Notes under the pieces: model-generated
Database searches by the model: none
What the model saw: the letters and a program-made list of their open reading frames with translations, nothing else
Told to the model about the DNA's origin: nothing
Program-made: the position numbers and the translations under genes
Shown: positions 4,556-7,752 of the stretch, piece by piece
Numbering within the stretch: position 1 is the first letter of the stretch
Layout: every line of letters starts with the position of its first letter
Origin: Clostridia bacterium
GTDB taxonomy: Bacteria; Bacillota; Clostridia; Oscillospirales; CAG-272
DNA: 7,752 bases
NCBI GenBank assembly: GCA_024408015.1
Contig: JAKSVJ010000048.1
Location: 1-7,752, forward strand
Direction of reading: 5' to 3'

Positions 4556-6826
4556 TTAACCAATGGTAACTTCAACATTCATTGTTTTGCCAGAAATAGG
4601 TGGAATTACGTTATCTTTGTAAGATACAACTTTTCCGTCAACCTTGATTTCTTTTACATCACAACCAGTTCCGAGACATGTATATTTAATATCATATACA
4701 CAATCTCTAAACTTCTTTGTAATAGAAGCATTCTTCCAAGAAGCAGGGAGACAAGGTTCAATTCTAAGACCATCAATTTCTGGATGGCAACCATAGATGT
4801 ACTCAATTGTTGATTTTAGTAACCATGAACTTGCGGCAGTTCTCCAGCTCTGTCCAGGTGTGCCTTCTCTATATCCTGTTTCAGGGGCAAAGTATGAGTT
4901 AAACATTGCATAAGGCTCACCACATTTGATTGCGTAGTCTTCGTCAAATGGAAGCATCTTCTTAAGTCCTTCTTCAACTCTATCAGGTCTACGTAAAATT
5001 GAGTCAACTGCTAATTTCCAAGCAGATGGATGCAAGTATATACCACCATTATCCTGACAACCAGGTGTTTTTTCTGCCATTGAGCCAATGTAATCTCTTT
5101 GGTAGGAATATGCAGGATAAGCAAGTCTGATACCAAGAGGAATTTCCAAAAGTTCTTCAGCTTTGTCCATAGCCTCAGTGCCATGCCTTAAACCTGCAAG
5201 AACAGCCCAAAGTTGAGAAATGAGGAATATTTTACCTTCATCGCAATCCTGATTACCCATGATTATATCGTCATCTGTTCTAGCGTAGATATAGTATCCA
5301 GATTTCTTATCAAATCCATACTGCTCAATACGTTCGTCCATAATTGCAGCACGTTCATCGCAAGCCTTAACATCTTCATCTTTGCCAAGCCATTCAGCCA
5401 TTTCACGAAGTTTAGCGTTAGCTCTCATCCAAGCGATACTTAACCAAACTGATACACCTTTACCTTTGAGACCAGCATAGTTTACACAGTCGTTCCAGTC
5501 ACCGCCCCAAATTCGTACAAGTCCGTAAAGACCCTGGAAGTTGTATAGGAATTCAACACTTCTCTTACAATGTTCATAAACAGTAGCTTCTCCACCGTTT
5601 ACAAAAGGAACAACTTCATTGAGAAGTTCAGGTTTACCAAGTTCTTTGATAATTGTGTTTACTGTGAAGTTAATCCATACAGTATTATCAGAGAAGTTTC
5701 TATCTCTTACACTACCATCAATGAAAGTTCTTGGAGCATATCCTGTATCATATTGGTATGTGAGTATGCGTTTTTCTCTTTCCCAAGCAAGTTTAGGGTT
5801 AATAGCTGCAAAACATTCAGTATCACTTGTAAGATCTCTATATCCATTGTGACGAACACGAGCCCAACGTGAGCCCATATCAGCAGCATATGTTAGCCAG
5901 TTGTTTACAAGGTTATCAAAGTTTTCAATAGGGCTTGTAATCTTAACATCTTCGATTGTGTTTTCATATTTATTAACCATTGCGTTAAATTCTTTTTCTA
6001 CCATTTCAGCGCAAGGAGTAACGATTTCATTTGTTGAAAGAGCAGCACCAACTGTATAGTGGATTGTTTTCTTTTCGCCTGGGTTTAGCACAAGAGTGTT
6101 TTCAAGAGCCATGCAAAGTTTTTCAGAGTTACATGGTGAACCAGTTGTGTGACCAGTCTTTTCAAGTGAAACAGGGTGGTTTTCATCTCCGTAAGGACCG
6201 ATGAAAGCATTTCTTCTACTATCATAAGAAACAGCCTTTTCTGAAGAAGACATATATACATATGCAGGTACGTTTCTAACGCTGAAGTAAGGAACATATG
6301 ATTTTCCATAAACTGCATTATTGTCTTTGAAGAAACCACCTTCAGCAAGGTTATATCCTTGTGGCTTATATGTTCCATCAAATTCTGTACGGGCATATGG
6401 AATCAATGATACAGTTCTTGTTTTGTCAGAAGTGTTCTCAAGTGTGATGCTCCAAATTTCATATTTGCCTTCGTTTGGAACGAATATTCTAACGCTAGAC
6501 TTGATATCGTTATACTTAAGAGAGATTGTACTTGAGCCTTGTGTATGACGGCAAGAATAATCAGTGTAGCCATACTTAATAGGCAAAGCACAAATACTCC
6601 AGAATTTGTTGTTTTCGCTTACAAAAATGTTTCTGTTTGACAAAACTGGAATTCTATTTCCTTTATCATCTTGACAGAAACCTTCACCAAAGCCTACCTG
6701 TGAAGTGAATGAAACATATTCATCATTGAAGAAGTAGTTATACCAATGACGAGGAGTTTCAGGCTCTGTAATGTTGAAAACTTTACCATTGTTTTCAAAT
6801 TGTCCATACCAAATGTACTTATCCAT
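4556..6826 (-). CDS. GH94-family glycoside phosphorylase (cellobiose/chitobiose phosphorylase-like)
   Basis: This 756-residue protein has no signal peptide and so is cytoplasmic. GH94 enzymes cleave beta-linked disaccharides or short oligosaccharides with phosphate, giving a sugar 1-phosphate and saving ATP. The N-terminal part ('NITEPETPRHWYNYFFND', 'GFGEGF') matches the family's beta-sandwich domain. The middle and C-terminus form the (alpha/alpha)6 barrel. The GGDWNDC motif at 442-447 carries the aspartates among which the catalytic general acid lies in characterised members. 'DNGGIYLHPSAW', with His599, and 'TPGQSWRTAASSW' correspond to the phosphate-binding regions. The length is closer to cellobiose, cellobionate or diacetylchitobiose phosphorylases (about 790-820) than to cellodextrin or 1,2-beta-oligoglucan enzymes (about 1000 or more). 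The signature continues 'VNYAGLKGKGVSVWLS', unlike what I recall for true cellobiose phosphorylase, so the substrate is open. AAAGGAA lies 9 bases before the start. It is coupled to tadA downstream. Confidence 0.88.
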   Translation of the reverse strand: MDKYIWYGQFENNGKVFNITEPETPRHWYNYFFNDEYVSFTSQVGFGEGFCQDDKGNRIPVLSNRNIFVSENNKFWSICALPIKYGYTDYSCRHTQGSSTISLKYNDIKSSVRIFVPNEGKYEIWSITLENTSDKTRTVSLIPYARTEFDGTYKPQGYNLAEGGFFKDNNAVYGKSYVPYFSVRNVPAYVYMSSSEKAVSYDSRRNAFIGPYGDENHPVSLEKTGHTTGSPCNSEKLCMALENTLVLNPGEKKTIHYTVGAALSTNEIVTPCAEMVEKEFNAMVNKYENTIEDVKITSPIENFDNLVNNWLTYAADMGSRWARVRHNGYRDLTSDTECFAAINPKLAWEREKRILTYQYDTGYAPRTFIDGSVRDRNFSDNTVWINFTVNTIIKELGKPELLNEVVPFVNGGEATVYEHCKRSVEFLYNFQGLYGLVRIWGGDWNDCVNYAGLKGKGVSVWLSIAWMRANAKLREMAEWLGKDEDVKACDERAAIMDERIEQYGFDKKSGYYIYARTDDDIIMGNQDCDEGKIFLISQLWAVLAGLRHGTEAMDKAEELLEIPLGIRLAYPAYSYQRDYIGSMAEKTPGCQDNGGIYLHPSAWKLAVDSILRRPDRVEEGLKKMLPFDEDYAIKCGEPYAMFNSYFAPETGYREGTPGQSWRTAASSWLLKSTIEYIYGCHPEIDGLRIEPCLPASWKNASITKKFRDCVYDIKYTCLGTGCDVKEIKVDGKVVSYKDNVIPPISGKTMNVEVTIG

Positions 6827-6835
6827 TTTTGTTTA

Positions 6836-6842
6836 TTCCTTT
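6836..6842 (-). promoter_or_regulatory. Ribosome binding site of the GH94 gene
   Basis: On the minus strand AAAGGAA lies 9 bases before the ATG at 6826, which supports that start. The rest of the divergent 79-base spacer is very AT-rich. I could find only a weak minus-strand promoter candidate in it (TTGATT at 6878-6873 and TATGAA at 6854-6849, 18-base spacer), so I do not annotate one. Confidence 0.6.
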
Positions 6843-6852
6843 CGGCAATTCA

Positions 6853-6867
6853 TATCTTGAAAAGATA
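6853..6867. repeat. Short perfect inverted repeat over the -35 box in the divergent spacer
   Basis: TATCTT-GAA-AAGATA has 6-bp arms and a 3-base centre. It overlaps the TTGAAA -35 box of the plus-strand promoter and lies just upstream of the GH94 ribosome site, so it is placed where an operator could affect both divergent genes. It is short and AT-rich, so chance is possible. Confidence 0.45.
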
Positions 6868-6884
6868 ATATAAATCAATATAAT
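6857..6884 (+). promoter_or_regulatory. Near-consensus sigma-A promoter for the small cysteine protein
   Basis: TTGAAA (6857-6862), a 16-base spacer and a perfect TATAAT (6879-6884) lie on the plus strand. Transcription would begin around 6890, leaving a leader of about 15 bases with GAGGTGG (6895-6901) ahead of the ATG at 6906. The close match to consensus and the logical placement make this the best promoter in the window. Confidence 0.75.
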
Positions 6885-6905
6885 TATTATTAGTGAGGTG
6901 GTATT

Positions 6906-7106
6906 ATGAATAAAAAGAACATACCATATTATAAAGTAGTCAGATGTGAAGACTGTGAACACTATATCATGGATGAAGAAGGGGACTACTATTGCGACGT
7001 TAACCTCGACGAAGACGAAGAGGAAAAAATGAGAACGCAAGGTACAAAGACATGCCCTTATTTCAAATTCTATGATGAATACAAGAGTGTTCAAAAACAA
7101 ATATAG
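6906..7106 (+). CDS. Small acidic four-cysteine protein, putative metal-binding, function unknown
   Basis: This 66-residue protein has no recognised function. Its four cysteines are arranged C14-x2-C17-x12-C30-x19-C50, the last in a CPYF motif, which suggests a small zinc- or iron-binding fold. The middle is strongly acidic (DEEGDYYCDVNLDEDEEE) and the C-terminus is 'YDEYKSVQKQ'. From memory it resembles a short uncharacterised family common in Lachnospiraceae with the same CxxC, 'LDEDE', 'CPY' and 'DEYK' landmarks, possibly Pfam DUF6472; I could not verify that number. It has its own near-consensus promoter and a GAGGTGG ribosome site 4 bases before the ATG. It is the only plus-strand gene in the right half. 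It lies between two minus-strand genes, and its TAG (7104-7106) directly abuts the stop of the convergent methyltransferase gene with no spacer. No membrane segment or signal peptide is visible. A real gene is well supported. Confidence 0.85.
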   Translation: MNKKNIPYYKVVRCEDCEHYIMDEEGDYYCDVNLDEDEEEKMRTQGTKTCPYFKFYDEYKSVQKQI

Positions 7107-7733
7107 TTATTTCTTTTCAACAAGAAAGAAGAATGGTGATGTTGGGGAGTTTACAATTTTAAACTTTGAACAACACAATGTTTTTCTATCATATTTAGAG
7201 AGCATTTCCTCAATAAATATACCTTCCTTGGTTCCTTCTGCGTGACCTGGATAAACTGCAATAAGCAAAGCGCCATCATCATCCAAAAGATCGATTCCGG
7301 CCTGAATTGCGGGTAGAGTTGTTTCGGTCATTGTGGTTATACTTTTATCTCCACCTGGAAGAAAACCGAGGTTGAAAAGTCCAACGCATATTTTGTCATT
7401 AACATAGTTTTTAACATTTGAGTGTGAATCTAATATCAGTGTAGCATTATCAACATTTTCTGTTGATAAAAGCTTTTCTGTACTAAGCTTAGCACCTTCT
7501 TGAATGTCAAAAGAGTATACGTGACCATTTGAACCAACTGCACGACACAACCAAAGTGTGTCATGGCCGTTTCCCGTGGTAAAATCAACTGCGATACCAC
7601 CATCTTTTATATGTGGTGATATCATACTTTTTTCTAAAGCTAAAAGATCTTTTTTGCTAAAATCTTGAGCAACAGGCAGAGTTCTTTCTAGTTTCATAGT
7701 CTCGGCTGTTTCTGCCATTGCAAATAGTGACAT
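7107..7733 (-). CDS. mnmM: MnmM/YtqB-type class I SAM-dependent tRNA methyltransferase, N-terminus uncertain
   Basis: This is a 208-residue Rossmann-fold methyltransferase of the family long annotated as a putative rRNA methylase. Its Bacillus member YtqB, now MnmM, methylates 5-aminomethyl-2-thiouridine at the tRNA wobble base to give mnm5s2U. The SAM loop is 'AVDFTTGNGHDT' (48-59). The acidic ribose-binding position is in 'VYSFDIQ' (D76). The family's hallmark 'FNLGFLPGGDK' is at 120-130 and 'AVYPGHAEG' at 159-167. It ends in 'SPTSPFFFLVEKK'. The start is not certain: ATG 7733 has AAGGA only 3 bases away; ATG 7697 (MKLERTLP) gives 196 residues, near the family norm; and the frame stays open to the right edge (7752), adding N-T-I-E-G-Q. 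The stretch GQMSLF, followed about 20 residues later by FSKKDLLALEK, resembles an internal part of DNA polymerase III alpha rather than a methyltransferase. The gene may therefore extend out of the window or be a junction. Confidence 0.82.
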   Translation of the reverse strand: MSLFAMAETAETMKLERTLPVAQDFSKKDLLALEKSMISPHIKDGGIAVDFTTGNGHDTLWLCRAVGSNGHVYSFDIQEGAKLSTEKLLSTENVDNATLILDSHSNVKNYVNDKICVGLFNLGFLPGGDKSITTMTETTLPAIQAGIDLLDDDGALLIAVYPGHAEGTKEGIFIEEMLSKYDRKTLCCSKFKIVNSPTSPFFFLVEKK

Positions 7734-7752
7734 TTGTCCTTCGATGGTGTTT

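Noticed and set aside
4150..5872. Several plus-strand open frames opposite tadA and the GH94 gene (for example 4150-4398, 4370-4813, 5570-5872)
   Set aside because: They are antisense to genes with clear catalytic motifs, have low-complexity Ser/Phe/Ile-rich translations, and lack ribosome sites.
6819..7100. Minus-strand 93-residue frame opposite the mini-protein
   Set aside because: It is hydrophobic because the other strand is Asp/Glu-rich (GAA/GAC read in reverse). It runs into the GH94 start and has no ribosome site or recognisable domain.

Overview
The window is AT-rich and densely coded. It most likely comes from an anaerobic Clostridia genome, plausibly Lachnospiraceae. The reasons are GGAGG-type ribosome sites, Firmicutes-style split tyrosine-kinase genes (separate membrane adaptor and kinase), a PHP-type CpsB phosphatase, a YtqB/MnmM-type methyltransferase, and a small acidic four-cysteine protein of a kind I associate with Lachnospiraceae. 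This assignment is an inference from protein character, not from a marker gene.

Left half, plus strand (about 1-4047). It opens with the 3' part of a solute-binding protein of the oligopeptide/nickel ABC importer type. After 45 bases comes a compact block: a CpsC/Wzz-type two-pass membrane adaptor, a CpsD-type bacterial tyrosine kinase, a CpsB-type PHP phosphatase and an UppP undecaprenyl-diphosphate phosphatase. The last three overlap (8 bp, then ATGA), so the block is almost certainly one operon. Adaptor, kinase and phosphatase form the usual phosphotyrosine switch that controls capsule or exopolysaccharide polymerisation. UppP recycles the undecaprenyl carrier on which such polymers are built. 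No glycosyltransferase, flippase or polymerase gene is in view. The kinase tail carries seven uninterrupted Tyr-Gly-Lys repeats.

Right half, mostly minus strand (4087-7752). A GH94-type glycoside phosphorylase is followed, one base after its stop, by tadA, the tRNA wobble adenosine deaminase. This pair converges on uppP across a 39-base gap holding an out-of-place GC-rich patch. Upstream of the phosphorylase, on the plus strand, a 66-residue acidic four-cysteine protein has its own near-consensus promoter. Its stop codon directly abuts the stop of a convergent minus-strand methyltransferase gene (MnmM/YtqB family), which runs to the right edge. The N-terminal reading frame of that gene stays open to the window edge and looks to me like a piece of DNA polymerase III alpha, a possible fusion or assembly junction.

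No rRNA, tRNA, CRISPR array, insertion sequence or attachment site was seen. There is no gene-free stretch longer than about 80 bases. The most interesting items are the YGK-repeat kinase tail, the odd N-terminus of the methyltransferase gene, a perfect 9-bp hairpin inside the phosphatase gene, and the phosphorylase-tadA coupling.
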